Below are positions 8,496 to 18,664 of a stretch of 22,819 bases of DNA, piece by piece. The translations under genes and the position numbers were made by a program. The DNA lies in contig JADHZB010000776.1 of assembly GCA_015657535.1 (NCBI GenBank), positions 1 to 22,819 on the forward strand, in the 5' to 3' direction. The notes beneath the pieces are model-generated. The model worked only from the letters and a program-made list of their open reading frames with translations. It was not told where the DNA came from and made no database searches. How positions within the stretch are numbered: the first letter of the stretch is position 1; the number at the start of each line of letters is the position of its first letter. The DNA comes from Nephromyces sp. MM_2019 (Eukaryota; Apicomplexa; Aconoidasida; Nephromycida).

Positions 8496-8759
8496 GAATT
8501 ATTCATCTATGTGCGCCGATATCACCAAGTTAGACTAGGAGATTCTGTGCAGCATCGACTAGTTTTTTCTCAAAGTTATCTCGGAGATTTGCAAGGGTAT
8601 CATCTACTAGAAATTTCTGGCCTTATATACAGAGTAGAAGAACCAATGCAGCTCTAGTTCATAGAAGTTGATGGTGATGCTCTATTTGGAAGTTTAGAAC
8701 CTATACGGGAAGTCGCTTTGGTGACTCGCATAACAATCAACACACACCTTGAAATTACA
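8496..8759 (+). pseudogene. Coding-like fragment interrupted by TAG
   Basis: One frame is open from 8496 to 8654, meets TAG at 8655-8657, and continues to 8759 before TAG. Before the break it reads RLGDSVQHRLVFSQSYLGDL and IYRVEEPMQL; after it FIEVDGDALFGSLEPIREVA. The composition on both sides is protein-like. No start and no clear splice sites were seen, so it may be a decayed gene piece or chance. The family is not recognised. Confidence 0.25.
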
Positions 8760-8762
8760 TAG

Positions 8763-9456
8763 CAATCTCTGCATAGCTAGCAAAGAAATAACGCAAAGCA
8801 GCAGGTATCTGCCCGCAAAACTTAAAATGGTAGTACGTAGTCGAATGAATAAAAAAATAGCAATAAATTAGCTATAAAAAACTAGCAAGAAACAATTTCA
8901 AAGTCGAGCACACAATTAAGAGAATCCTATAATAAAATGTACGATTTTTTGATTACTTCTTTCAGTAATCTAAGCTCTAGTAATTTTTTTGCTCTTAAAC
9001 TAATAAAGGTTAGATTCCTCCAGCAGAAATGTCTACAACCACTAGAGCTCCGGAACTCACTACTTGCTAGTTACTTCCCTCTCATGGATTTTGCATATGT
9101 AGTTAGCTGCAGATTAACGTTTGTTTTGTCTTTAGTGCAGGTGAAAGTTTTTGAATGTTTGCTCACCTAACTGTACTGTGTGCAGAGCTTAATTTGCCTA
9201 CAAATTAACTAAAGTCGGCTTAACATTAATAAAGAGGAAGCTGATTTAATATTAGCGTATGGTTGGATGAGTCTCTGAGAGAAAAAGCTGTCATTTCTGC
9301 CTTTAATTTTGGGTCTTGTGATGAAAAATGACGGTAAATTCACTTAAGGATATCATCCAGGTAAACTAATCAGCCGCTTAAACAATGTGGATTTCTTCGT
9401 TTTTTAGGTGAGAACACCCACTGGTGTCATAGTGGATCCAAAATTGCTATTTTCGT
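8763..9456. other. No supported gene
   Basis: AT-rich sequence with short open frames only. The longest, at 8937-9170 on the plus strand, is Leu/Ser/Phe-rich and has no convincing start context, splice site or motif. Confidence 0.5.
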
Positions 9457-9565
9457 GGCAGTTGAGACGTTATACACACACATAGTGTGATTAAGGGCAG
9501 CTGAGGCGTTGCACACGCCCAAACAGTGCTATCTTAAGGGCAACCAAAATGTTGCAGCATGAGAA
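9457..9565. repeat. Degenerate ~40-bp tandem repeat, about three copies
   Basis: GGCAGTTGAGACGTT at 9457, GGCAGCTGAGGCGTT at 9496 and a weaker GGCAACCAAAATGTT at 9539, each followed by a CACAC or similar segment. Confidence 0.65.
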
Positions 9566-9940
9566 GAATAGCAAGCTTCCCCCAAGATCTAACGTGCAGC
9601 TGGTTTCACACAGGAAATGAAACTTCATCAGCCTAGGCGCTTCTCACGCTAGCCTCACCTGGAACTCACTACGAATAGGAGAACAGATATACGCGGTATT
9701 ACTAGGGGCGTGTAGCTAGTTACCTAAGTGGTAATACTATTTAGGCCATGAGAACAATATAGGCAGCCATAAGCTTAATAGCACTGCAGCTTCCACTACA
9801 GCTTCCGCTACACGAGCAGCCTAGTGATCTGTTACCGCTATACGGATGAGTGGTATATTCAAACAAATTACCGACAACGCTATACTGTATGTCACCAGGG
9901 AATACGTTGCATTAACCATCGCCTTGCTATGGGTTTGCTA
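9566..9940. other. No supported gene
   Basis: Stop-dense in all frames. It is less AT-rich than the flanks and contains repeated CTAC/CGCTA words resembling the 59-bp repeat that follows. Confidence 0.5.
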
Positions 9941-9945
9941 TATAG

Positions 9946-10240
9946 GAGTAGCTTGAGGTAGTTATTGTGTAGGCTCTCTACCCTCCAAATACCGCTATGC
10001 ATGAGAGTAGCTTGTAGTAGCTACTGCGCAATCCCTCAGCCTTCACAAAATCGCTATACATGAGAGTAGCTTGAGGTAGTTATTGTGTGAGCTCTCTGCC
10101 TTCCCAATACCGCTGTACATAAGAGTAACTTGAGGTAGGTATTTCTACAATCCCTCTAACCTCCAAGATCGCTGCGCATAAGAGTAGCTTGTAGTAGCTA
10201 TTTCTACAATCTCTTTGCCTCCTCAATAAGGGTATAATAT
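9946..10240. repeat. 59-bp degenerate tandem repeat, five copies
   Basis: GAGTAGCTTGAGGTAG (or TAACTT, TTGTAG variants) starts units at 9946, 10005, 10064, 10123 and 10182, exactly 59 bases apart. Each is followed by a CTCTC or CCCTC segment and a CCGCTATGCAT-like segment. Point differences but no length changes suggest an old array without recent homogenisation. No frame is open through it. Confidence 0.92.
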
Positions 10241-11651
10241 AGAGTTTCAGCTTCTTTGCTGTGTGTACTATTAAAGTCAGGAATCGGATTTCTGCCGCCA
10301 GTTCAGGTTAAGCAGTGCCGGAAACCTGCAACTCGATATTGTTCTTTACCATGTAATTCCCTCACAAACTTTGGTAACCAGCCATATGTTTGTAATTGTA
10401 TAGTAAAAACGTGTTTTGGCTTTGGCGGAATCCCCCATCTCTAAACTCTCAGGGAACTTGATATGTTACGTCCTTGCATACAAGGATGCAACAACTAGCA
10501 TTACTACGTTAAGTTACTCAAAAATTTTGGAGTACTTAAAACGTAATCAAATATCGTATACTCGCAGTATTGCAGGCGAAAAAAACAAAAAATAGCGCTG
10601 CGAAGCTTTGAGGTACAAGTTTTACAGGTAAGTCTAGCCTTGATTAAAGCAACGGCTTATGGTGCCTCTTTCCTTGAGAGAATACAATGTCCAAAGTGGT
10701 GTGGAAGGGTGAAATCTTTTGCTAAGTGATGATAGCGGGTATAATAGCTAGCATAAAAGCTGCCACATTCTGTAACAGGTCGTGGTATATACTGCGTGAA
10801 GAGCTAATATACACCACGAATTAAGCCCTGCCATAGAGCATAATTTTTTCCATTCATTTAAAGCTTATGAGTAGACCGCATAGACCTGCCAACATACATA
10901 GTCGAAGGGAGCACAGAAGAGAGTAGTATTGATCATAAGCAATGAAAGAGTTTTTTTACCTAGTTTCGGTTGCTAACCCAAAAGGAGGTTTTTCAGAGAA
11001 AACCCTGTATACACGGCTCCTTACCTAATATGTCTTGTTTCGCAATTAAACCGGTGAAATTACCCAGTAACAAGCATATCCCTTAGAGGCCGGACTGCTA
11101 ACGCTGAATACGCCGACAACATGACTATAAGAACCTTCAATATATGTTGTTCTTCATATATCATTTGCAAAAATATGCAATTAGCCTAGAGTTTGGTGCA
11201 AGAAGCTTATTCCTATATAGTTCGTGGCATATGTGAACAAATTGTGAGCGTAGCGACCAGGAGCACTATTTGGCTTTAGTTTTTTCATGGTGCAAAAGTA
11301 ATCTAGAGATATAGCAGAACATATATTTCGTCATAAAATCATCAGGCTTTTCGAAACAGAATTTCATTCGATAAAAAAGTGATGCAGAACCTTTTTTTAA
11401 GTGAATCAGCGTGATAAAGCGAATGAAATTAGCTATTTTTATACAGCAGAAAATTCATGTGAGCTTTATTTACAGATTTGGAGGGTTCCGAAGGCTGTAC
11501 AATTTAAGTTCAATAATCATTAAGCGGGGCAAACAGCATCGTTTCACGCGTTAATGGGATATCACGGACTCTCTGCCCGGAACTAGGTGCTTTTCCTGGT
11601 TCACATAATGCTGAATATTGAAAATTAAGTCGTCCGGCCAAAAGCCCAAAA
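10241..11651. other. Intergenic region upstream of the chitinase gene
   Basis: No exon is supported. A plus-strand frame at 10256-10444 is Cys-rich but lacks other support. The last 200 bases precede the chitinase start and presumably hold its promoter; no clear TATA element was fixed. Confidence 0.5.
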
Positions 11652-14600
11652 ATGGCTCAGTCTTTTCGTTCTTTCGTTAAAATAAACCCTTGTTTCCTTC
11701 TAACTCTGTTGCTCATTTTCGCTACATCCCACCGGATACACGAGTCAGCGGCAGAGGCTTCAGCGAAGCCCAAAGAAAGGGCAACAGATACAGAGGTATT
11801 TCGAAATCATATCGACCAGAATGACACCAAAGGTGAACAAGAGCTTTCAGCTATCAGCCACGATATTCCCACTAAATCGCCACCGTCATCGAAATCAAGC
11901 TGGTACGAAAATATTGAGCAATCAAGCAGAAATATACAAAGCAAGCCCATTACGCTACTAAAACAAGATAAGGCAGACCTCGATGTATTCAAGAAAGAAA
12001 GCTTGAAGCCTAGAAGGCGTAGGCGTGGCGTAAGTAAGAAGAAAGATGACGTTGGACTGAAAAGTATCAACCTGTCACAAGCCAACTCCCAACTGACCTT
12101 CGCGGCCTCTCCTCTGTATACCCGCGATAACTGTGTATATCCGGGATATACTGGCTTTGAAAGGGCGATAACCCCGGCAAAGCTGTACGAAATATTAAAA
12201 GTACAAACAAATTTAATCTCTTATAATGGAAAGAGAAGTTTTTCGCAGGAAGTTGCCGATGAGATCCACAGGCACATAGCATGTGCTATACAGCAAGACA
12301 GTAGGTTCTCCTCCTTTGCTAACACTGCTTACGAGCTTCAAAACGGACTGAAACTCGATCTCATAGAGATAGCAGCCTTTCTTGCTCATGTCTCAGTAGA
12401 AACTAGCGGCTTCAGTGATTTTGAAGAAGTCACTGATCAAAGGTATGTCTTGTTCGCATGTCATGGTCTCTAGTGCATTATCTAAATTCCTTTTAGATGC
12501 TAAATTATAGCTTCCACTGACTTAAGAAGCAGCCAGAATGGGATCCGCATACATGGATGTTTAAAGGGTTGGAAAGACCCTGCAAGCTAGTGTAAATTTG
12601 CGCAGTAACAGTAGACAGAAGTCACGTTGTCACACTAGGCTAATTTGGTAAGAAAAATGAACCGTCTGGAGTGGTTCCCATTAGTGAGAACCCTATGGAC
12701 CATCACGATAAACAAACATTTTGCCAGCACATTCCAATAAGAAAAAGAATAGATTGAATGGTAGTGCCATAGATCAAGTGGCATTTTTTTTCTCAAAAAT
12801 GTATTTTAGCAGCAAAAGAGTGCCATGGAACCACCACTTCTAGGAGAACTTGAGCAGTTTCACTAAAAAAAAATTTCGTAGCCAAGCCATTGTGTATTAA
12901 GACAGGCATACTGTCCTTAGGCACTTTCACAGCTACAGCATGCGGATTGCTACGGATTTTGGAAGTAGATTTCGTGTATTAGCTTGTTATCAAGTGCTAG
13001 TGAACCCTTCCCGCTTGGCCAACTCTCTCGTACTATTGTGAAGGCATTGGCGATTTAATTTTTTGCTTAGTTTCAACAATATGTTATTTTTTACTTTTAA
13101 CAGTCTATAAACACCGTTTCAACCACGAGATTAACAGAGTTTGCCAGCCTATGCATGGTAATGTGCTGTTAAGTGCGTCAGCACACACTGAAGAAATTTT
13201 CATCTTTAGAAGCAATCATGGCACCTGACTAATTCAAACGATAATCCCTATGAACACATTAAAAAAACGTGCAGATACTGCTACGCGGAGGAAAGCGCTT
13301 ACGCTTGCTCGGAAAATGATGTGTCTTATAAAGGCCGGGGACCCTTGAAGATAAGAGGAAACAACGAGTACGGTAAGCTGAGCGACTTCCTATTTGGAGA
13401 CTCAGGAGCCAAACTATTGGGATATCCTCATCTGATTGAGCCCACTGGAATATCCGGATGGGTTGCTGCCCTATGGAGATGGATGACTCCAATAAAGTTA
13501 GTGCTTGTGCTGACTCAGCGGTTTAATATATGTACACACAATTGGTTTGAATAAGTATCGCCACCACTACTTTAAAACTATATATATATTCTCACCACTA
13601 CTTGAGAAAATGGTGGATTTCATCTAGCCATATTAACAATTTACTAGAATCTGATGTTGATATAGGTGACCTTGAAACCTTTGACCAGTTTGGTATTAAT
13701 AAATTAGATTCACATGAAACAGCCAAATTCTATGAAAAGAAGAAAAAGTTTTCAGGAAACCTCGACAAATTAAGCTTCATCATCCCTTGTCTAGACGTTC
13801 ACGTGTAGAATCTTTAACTTCGTGATAACCGTGGGGATCGGCTAAGACTTAAAGTTCTTATCAATGCTATACTTCATATTACGCACTTGCTATTGCATTA
13901 TCATGGTATACTTTCTTCATTTATCATGCTTAATAATTTCTACAGGTACGGTTACAAATGCCCCTCTACTTTTATGAAGACTGGTGAGGCCTCCTGCCAT
14001 TCTGCAATCCAAAACTTATACGGCAGTACTCAAATATCTGTTAAGTCTCCAGCTGAGGCGATTCTTGGCTTTGGTTTGAGCATCAGCCTATTGGCAGGCG
14101 ATGAGTGCTGCCTTTCTAAGAATTCTATAGCACGAAATATCCCTGCTACAGATGTGGCGCTTCTTCAAGATGCAGCCATGATTAGTATCATGGATAGAGA
14201 TCTCTCAAGAAAAGATGAAGTTGAGGGTAAGCAATTGTTGCGGGGTAAGAAGTAAGCGCAAATGTGTTTTTAGTTTGATTGATGGTCTATTTGAAAGAAG
14301 GAAATTCAGGGTAGAATTATGGTGGGTAAAAAAAAAAGAAAGTGCTGCTTCCTGTTTACTCTATGTTTGAGTATTGTGTAGCTGAGAAAATGATGGGAGA
14401 CCGTACTAGATGAATCTGAGATAGGTACCGCATCGTATGCGTCTTTAAGAAAAACACCGTAAAATACCTTTGTTATAGCAGAAATTGCTACTACGTAATG
14501 ACCATCCTAACTGCTGTTTTCTTGGAGAGCTGCACTGTAGATGCAGCAGCGGTAGCTACTGCTTTCTGGATATGCTGCAGTTCGCAGGGAAGAGAATGTA

Positions 14601-15403
14601 CTAAGGAACGCTACCAACCTACAGCAGTGCATTGTATTCCACATAGTGAATCTCTATATATCCTGAGTATCGCTCATTGGTGCCAGCATCATAAATCAGG
14701 GTTTGAACCTAAGTTCATCAGCTTAACTAAGAACTCAAAGAGCTTCAGCTTTTAACAAGCGCTATCAAAACTTTTCGAAAAATACGAAAATAATGTATTC
14801 AAGCTACTGAAAGTCTTTTGCCAAAGAGCTCATTATGCTAGACTTGCACTTTTAAAAAAAAAAGTGCGCATATTGATATCTTTCCGAAGTTTTCCTTCAG
14901 GAACTGCATCGAACGATGGATTTGAAGACTTCATGAGTGCACAAGCTCCCCAAGAGAGCGGCACATCCAATACATCGACAACGAATAAAAGCAGCGGTAC
15001 TGCTAGCCCACAGGCACCTCAAGTTTCCCCGAAACTGCGAGGGGATACAACATCGACAGAGCAGGTACAGCAGAAATTCAAAGCTGGATTAAGGGTAACC
15101 GAATTTTTAAGGATAGCGTACAAATTAGATGCCTTCAAGAATAACGCAAATCTCGTATTTCTCCCAGGCTCACCTGATTGTACCTTATCAAAAAATAGCA
15201 TCTGCGCCTCAATAGTGTCCGGTTGCCCCTACCTATTTCATCGCTTATCTTCTGCAGAAAATAAAACTTGCAGCTTTACCTGCAAGCTACACGCTCTTAA
15301 GACAAAGAATAAGACTAGTAGCACACAAACTGTTGCCCCAGGGCCGACGAAAGATGCTACTGTGGGCAGGCAACTTGAGTCTTGTGGATACTCTTGCCAA
15401 TGA
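11652..15403 (+). CDS. Secreted GH19 (class I-type) chitinase-like protein, four exons
   Basis: Exons: 11652-12442, 13275-13496, 13946-14226, 14901-15403; junction phases 2, 2, 1 all agree and give 598 residues ending in TGA. The start is chosen for its signal peptide (residues 1-33, hydrophobic core CFLLTLLLIFA) and A at -3, G at +4. Residues 34-150 are a low-complexity, Ser/Lys-rich region with RRRRRG at 121-126. The GH19 domain spans about 151-431: AFLAHVSVETSG carries the expected catalytic acid Glu250; YCYAEESAYAC (265-275) then SYKGRGP (281-287), GWVAALWRWMTP (325-336) and the CHSAI and ILGFGLS blocks match the family order. The second catalytic carboxylate is uncertain (Glu269 or Glu270 are candidates) because the family loop is shorter. 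Residues 432-598 are a Ser/Thr/Pro linker plus a Cys-containing tail (Cys525, 533, 540, 555, 559, 593, 597) not known in typical GH19 enzymes. GH19 proteins cleave beta-1,4-GlcNAc polymers; activity here is inferred. Confidence 0.93.
13628..13808 (+). other. Possible alternative terminal exon inside chitinase intron 2
   Basis: After acceptor GATTTCATCTAG the frame has one base plus 60 codons and the stop TAG at 13806. It would be joined in phase 2 to chitinase exon 2, so skipping exon 3 would give a protein truncated after MTPI. The peptide includes INNLLESDVDIGDLETFDQF and HETAKFYEKKKKFSGN, which looks like real protein. Use of this exon is inference; the direct exon 2-3 join is better supported by the GH19 fold. 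Confidence 0.3.
14227..14900 (+). other. Chitinase intron 3, with a second in-frame donor at 14245
   Basis: Two donors, GTAAGC at 14227 and GTAAGA at 14245, are 18 bases apart and both leave phase 1, so alternative use would add six residues (KQLLRG after Gly). A plus-strand open frame at 14498-14755 in this intron has Cys/His-rich composition, but its phase does not fit the flanking exons. Confidence 0.6.
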
Positions 15404-15733
15404 AATCTTGTCAGAAGGAATAATAGCCAAGCATAAGACGAATTGCAGGAAGACTATAATACAGAAGTTTTTGAAGGGATAAAAAGCTGCTAGAAGGAGG
15501 GAGTAATGATATAAAAGTTTATCATGAAATCATACTTTATAATTTTTCGAAGATATCATAAAGACGTTAGGCCGATGAGGAGATGAGGGAGCTACTAGCG
15601 ATTTCAAGAATAAAAGGCATTTTAAAGTTTATTCTACTGGAATTTGATTGCTTCTTTGGCACCGGCAAATAATATAGAAATCTAAACGGTGCTTCGACTA
15701 ATGATATAAATTTGTAAGGTCAACCTTACTTAC
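15404..15733. other. Chitinase 3' flank
   Basis: AT-rich sequence with no open exon supported on either strand. It should hold the 3' UTR and polyadenylation site of the chitinase gene and the end or an intron of the minus-strand gene beyond. Confidence 0.45.
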
Positions 15734-15956
15734 ATCGTCACCCCCGCTACCTTCAAAATCTCATCAAATTTAAAAGCTGTATTTATAACCTTTAATTCTA
15801 TTGCGGAACGTATTTTAGGGAAAATTTTGTTACGCGTCTCAAAAAAAGCATGCAATATTTGGGATTTCAAGTATGATGCGTTAATTGTTAGATGAGCGTC
15901 TAAATGCTTACTCCCTTGGGTCCAAAAAGAAGCACGTTTATATGCTTCCCGGGAAG
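15734..15956 (-). CDS. Candidate exon of an unrecognised minus-strand gene
   Basis: The minus strand is open from an in-frame TGA at about 15970 down to a consensus donor GTAAGT at 15733 (AT left over, phase 2). The peptide includes SREAYKRASFWTQGSKHLDA, INASYLKSQILHAFFETRN and IELKVINTAFKFDEILKV, with balanced protein-like composition. The acceptor is weak (CCTAAAG at 15957). Partner exons were not found on either side and no family is recognised. Confidence 0.4.
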
Positions 15957-16748
15957 CTTTAGGCAATCATATTGATGCAAGCTAATGAGCTCTAAACCTT
16001 GGGTATGCAAGCATGGAAAATATAGCTTTTTTTCACGATCATATCTCTTCGGTTATATTTGAAATTGTAAAAAGTATTCCTCCAAAATACTTTGCAATTG
16101 CATCAGCGACATCTTTTAAAGGTTGTGTTCTAAACCCAGCAAGACTTTATGCTAGCAAATCTTTGAGCTTTCGATGAAGAAAACATTAGTTGGGCCGATT
16201 GATTACACTGGTCCACTACTTAGAGATTCAGCACCAACAGTATGTGGATATTTTATGCTAGACAACCCGCGACAAAGAACAACCAAAAACGTAAAATTCA
16301 CGATATAATTGAGAATTTTACCACGCCATTCAGCCTCAGAAGTCGCCGTTTCCCGCTTCCTCATCCATGTATATTTGCTCTCTCAAAATACCCCTCATAG
16401 TGACCGTAGAATAACCCTATTCTGTCACATCCTTATATGCATGGCGTACCGATAGTAATTTCATCTTAGCATCATTCTTAAATTCTAGCAGCAGCCACCG
16501 CCACTTGCTAGTTGATATTCCCACAACCTTTAATCACCTTCACAGTTAGCTGAGCATATAAGTGGAAATACCTTGTAAGTTGAGCAAAACCACATTCGGG
16601 TGTGTTCCTACTTACTAGGCTCTTCGCGTAGTCCGTAGCTAGTGGCGGATTATAGCGACGGTCCCCACGGGTGTGTGTAAATTCTCCCTGCACTAAAGAT
16701 AGAGGCATCTGTGTGTTGACTCCATCGTAAAAGATGCGGCGTGCTTTT
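15957..16748. other. No supported gene
   Basis: Mixed-composition sequence. A minus-strand open frame at 16508-16855 runs into the 86-bp repeat and has no motif or splice support; I treat it as chance. Confidence 0.45.
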
Positions 16749-16915
16749 ATAACTACCAGCAGTCTCCCAACAGCTATCCCCAGGGTATCGTGCAAACCGC
16801 CCCATATGTATGTGTTGGTGCATATGGCGCTATTATAACTACCAACAGCCTCCAAATAGCTATCCCCAGGATATCGTGCAAATCCCCTCGTGTGCGCTGG
16901 TGGGAGTGGTATAGT
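16749..16915. repeat. 86-bp direct duplication, two diverged copies
   Basis: ATAACTACCAGCAGTCTCCC at 16749 and ATAACTACCAACAGCCTCC at 16835 each lead to AGCTATCCCCAGG, TATCGTGCAAA and a GTGTTGGTG-like end. Confidence 0.8.
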
Positions 16916-17590
16916 GTTTGCTTACAAAACTCCTAGAGGGTCGATGCAGTTCTAGTAATCGCTCAACAGCTCGGATCAACTAATTGAATTTGGTGTGTAC
17001 AGTATACTAATATTGTATAGTATCTAATATAGTAAGTCACAACGCTAGGTAAAGTTCGCATCCTCGAGGAACTTAGAGTTTAACCGAGTAAGTATATGTA
17101 ATGACGCGATGTTATTATTTTCTACGCTACTATATGTTCAAGCCACTCTATATGTCTGCTTCCTCTTGATGATTTTCCTGCATTGTTTAGCTCTTTTTCT
17201 ACCTGATTTAGTGCAAGTAGTTGATAGCATCTTGATTGGTAATTTTTTTCTGCTTAAAGGGGTTAAACGAATTTTAGCTAGAGTTCATGTGCAGACACTA
17301 GTTTACAGTGCTCTACATGTATAGAGCTGGAATATATGCGCATTCTTTACCTCATCCTGCGAGAAACTCACAATGCCTAAAGAGTGCATGAACTACCTAC
17401 CGTGGATCCTTTTTCATACAAATCTAGAGAGAACTCGAAGGCTATGAGCAGAGCTAGCGTGCACAGTGTAGTCCACTTTCTCGCTCTTTTTGTGGGACTC
17501 TTAATATATCTTAGGAAAAGGCTAGTATAAGGCGCTTGCACACTTTATGGTATGCACTTTTTTTGTGGGGGACATCTTAGTAATAGGTGA
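16916..17590. other. Mostly non-coding; possible first exon with a membrane anchor near 17444
   Basis: The only coding hint is an ATG at about 17444 reading MSRASVHSVVHFLALFVGLL, then IYLRKR, a single hydrophobic helix followed by basic residues, before a possible donor GTATAA. It could be the N-terminus of the gene whose exons follow, but the phases do not match simply. Confidence 0.25.
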
Positions 17591-17597
17591 GCTTCAG

Positions 17598-18080
17598 CTA
17601 GTTTCCATCCTAACCCACTTCATTTGATGCACTCTTATAACAAAGCGAAGCAATTGTCTTTTAAAAATAACAGTCTTCAGATGTATCCTACAGCTTCTCA
17701 GAGGGATGAGCAGTGCTTTGAGGGAATAAGATACGATTTTTCGCCGCTGATATTTTCATGACATTCTTTTGATTATTTTCGTGATACGGTGGGTTTGTTA
17801 TTTGAGGCTTTCCGGATCCCTGATTTAGCTGGAAGTGTACTATAGGGTTTAGGGTTTGAGGTTTCCCTTCTCTGATACTTAGTAGCTGCTTATCACTATA
17901 TGGTGCGTCTCAAATGCTGAGTATTTTTACTTGGATCCCATGTTTAATTGAGGTTGATCTGGAGGATTTCTAGATGAAGATGTAGAAACCGGTTTAATTC
18001 CCAAGAGGAGGCAGGGAGAAGAAGCAATATTAATTGGGCAAAATCAAGATTTTGAGGAAAATGATGAAACAGAGAATTGA
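17598..18080 (+). CDS. Last two exons of an unrecognised plus-strand gene, with an in-frame TGA
   Basis: Exon 17598-17834 (acceptor GTGAGCTTCAG) reads SFHPNPLHLMHSYNKAKQLS, QRDEQCFEGIRYDFSPLIFS, then TGA at 17759-17761. It continues in the same frame with HSFDYFRDTVGLLFEAFRIP and DLAG. The donor GTGTAC leaves phase 1, matching exon 17974-18080 (acceptor GGATTTCTAG), which reads EDVETGLIPKRRQGEEAILI and ends in an acidic tail and TGA. The 139-base intron and phase match support the join. The internal TGA could be a nonsense mutation, an assembly error or a recoded codon; no GT-AG pair removes it cleanly. I do not recognise the protein. Confidence 0.45.
17845..17858 (+). repeat. Two TTTAGGG-type units
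   Basis: AGGGTTTAGGGTTTGAGG contains about two units of the telomere heptamer used by many alveolates and plants. It is too short to be a telomere remnant on its own. Confidence 0.4.
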
Positions 18081-18664
18081 AGGCATGAAGAAGTTTTTTA
18101 AGTCATCAATATTTTCCAACAGGGTATTCATTATCACTAGCTTGCAAGAGGGTATTAATTATCATTAATTTTGTCTAGGTTTTCCATTAGTACATGAATA
18201 TACCGAGAAGTGAATATTTGATGTTTTCATCAAGATTGTAGAGTAATTGTAGAAGAGGTTTTTTTAAAACCTGTGGGATTCAGACTAGGTTGATGATTTG
18301 CAGATTGGATTTTGCGTGATTCTTGCCAAAAAATTGGTGCTAATTTTTAGAAACAATAAGCTGATGAAGCCATCCCCACACCCCTCTATTTATGCATATT
18401 TCACTCCCTTGGCTGGCATATGTGTAAACACCTTTATTTTTCTCATAACCTTTCCTCTTTAGAGAAAACCTGGTAAACAAAGATTTCCACTCTCTTTTTC
18501 ATTGGTATATCCTTATCTGAGAGGAAACTAGGTATCATAGCACATCAGGACGCTAGTGTGTGTTGAATATCGAGTATAAAAGAGAAACGAGAGCTAAGAA
18601 GGAGAGAAGAAGCTTCTGATAGTTGGAGTTCTTTTCTTTAACTCAAAGAGGGTTTGCAAACACG
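18081..18664. other. Intergenic region and isomerase promoter
   Basis: No exon is supported. A TATAAA at 18575-18580 lies about 85 bases before the isomerase ATG, followed by a purine-rich leader, and is a candidate promoter element. Confidence 0.4.

Noticed and set aside
13210..13274. Upstream extension of chitinase exon 2 (acceptor at 13209)
   Set aside because: It reads in frame with exon 2, but its acceptor does not match the phase of exon 1; TGCAG at 13274 does, and gives the better GH19 alignment.
16508..16855. 115-residue minus-strand frame
   Set aside because: It spans half of an 86-bp duplication and has no motif, splice sites or coding-like composition.
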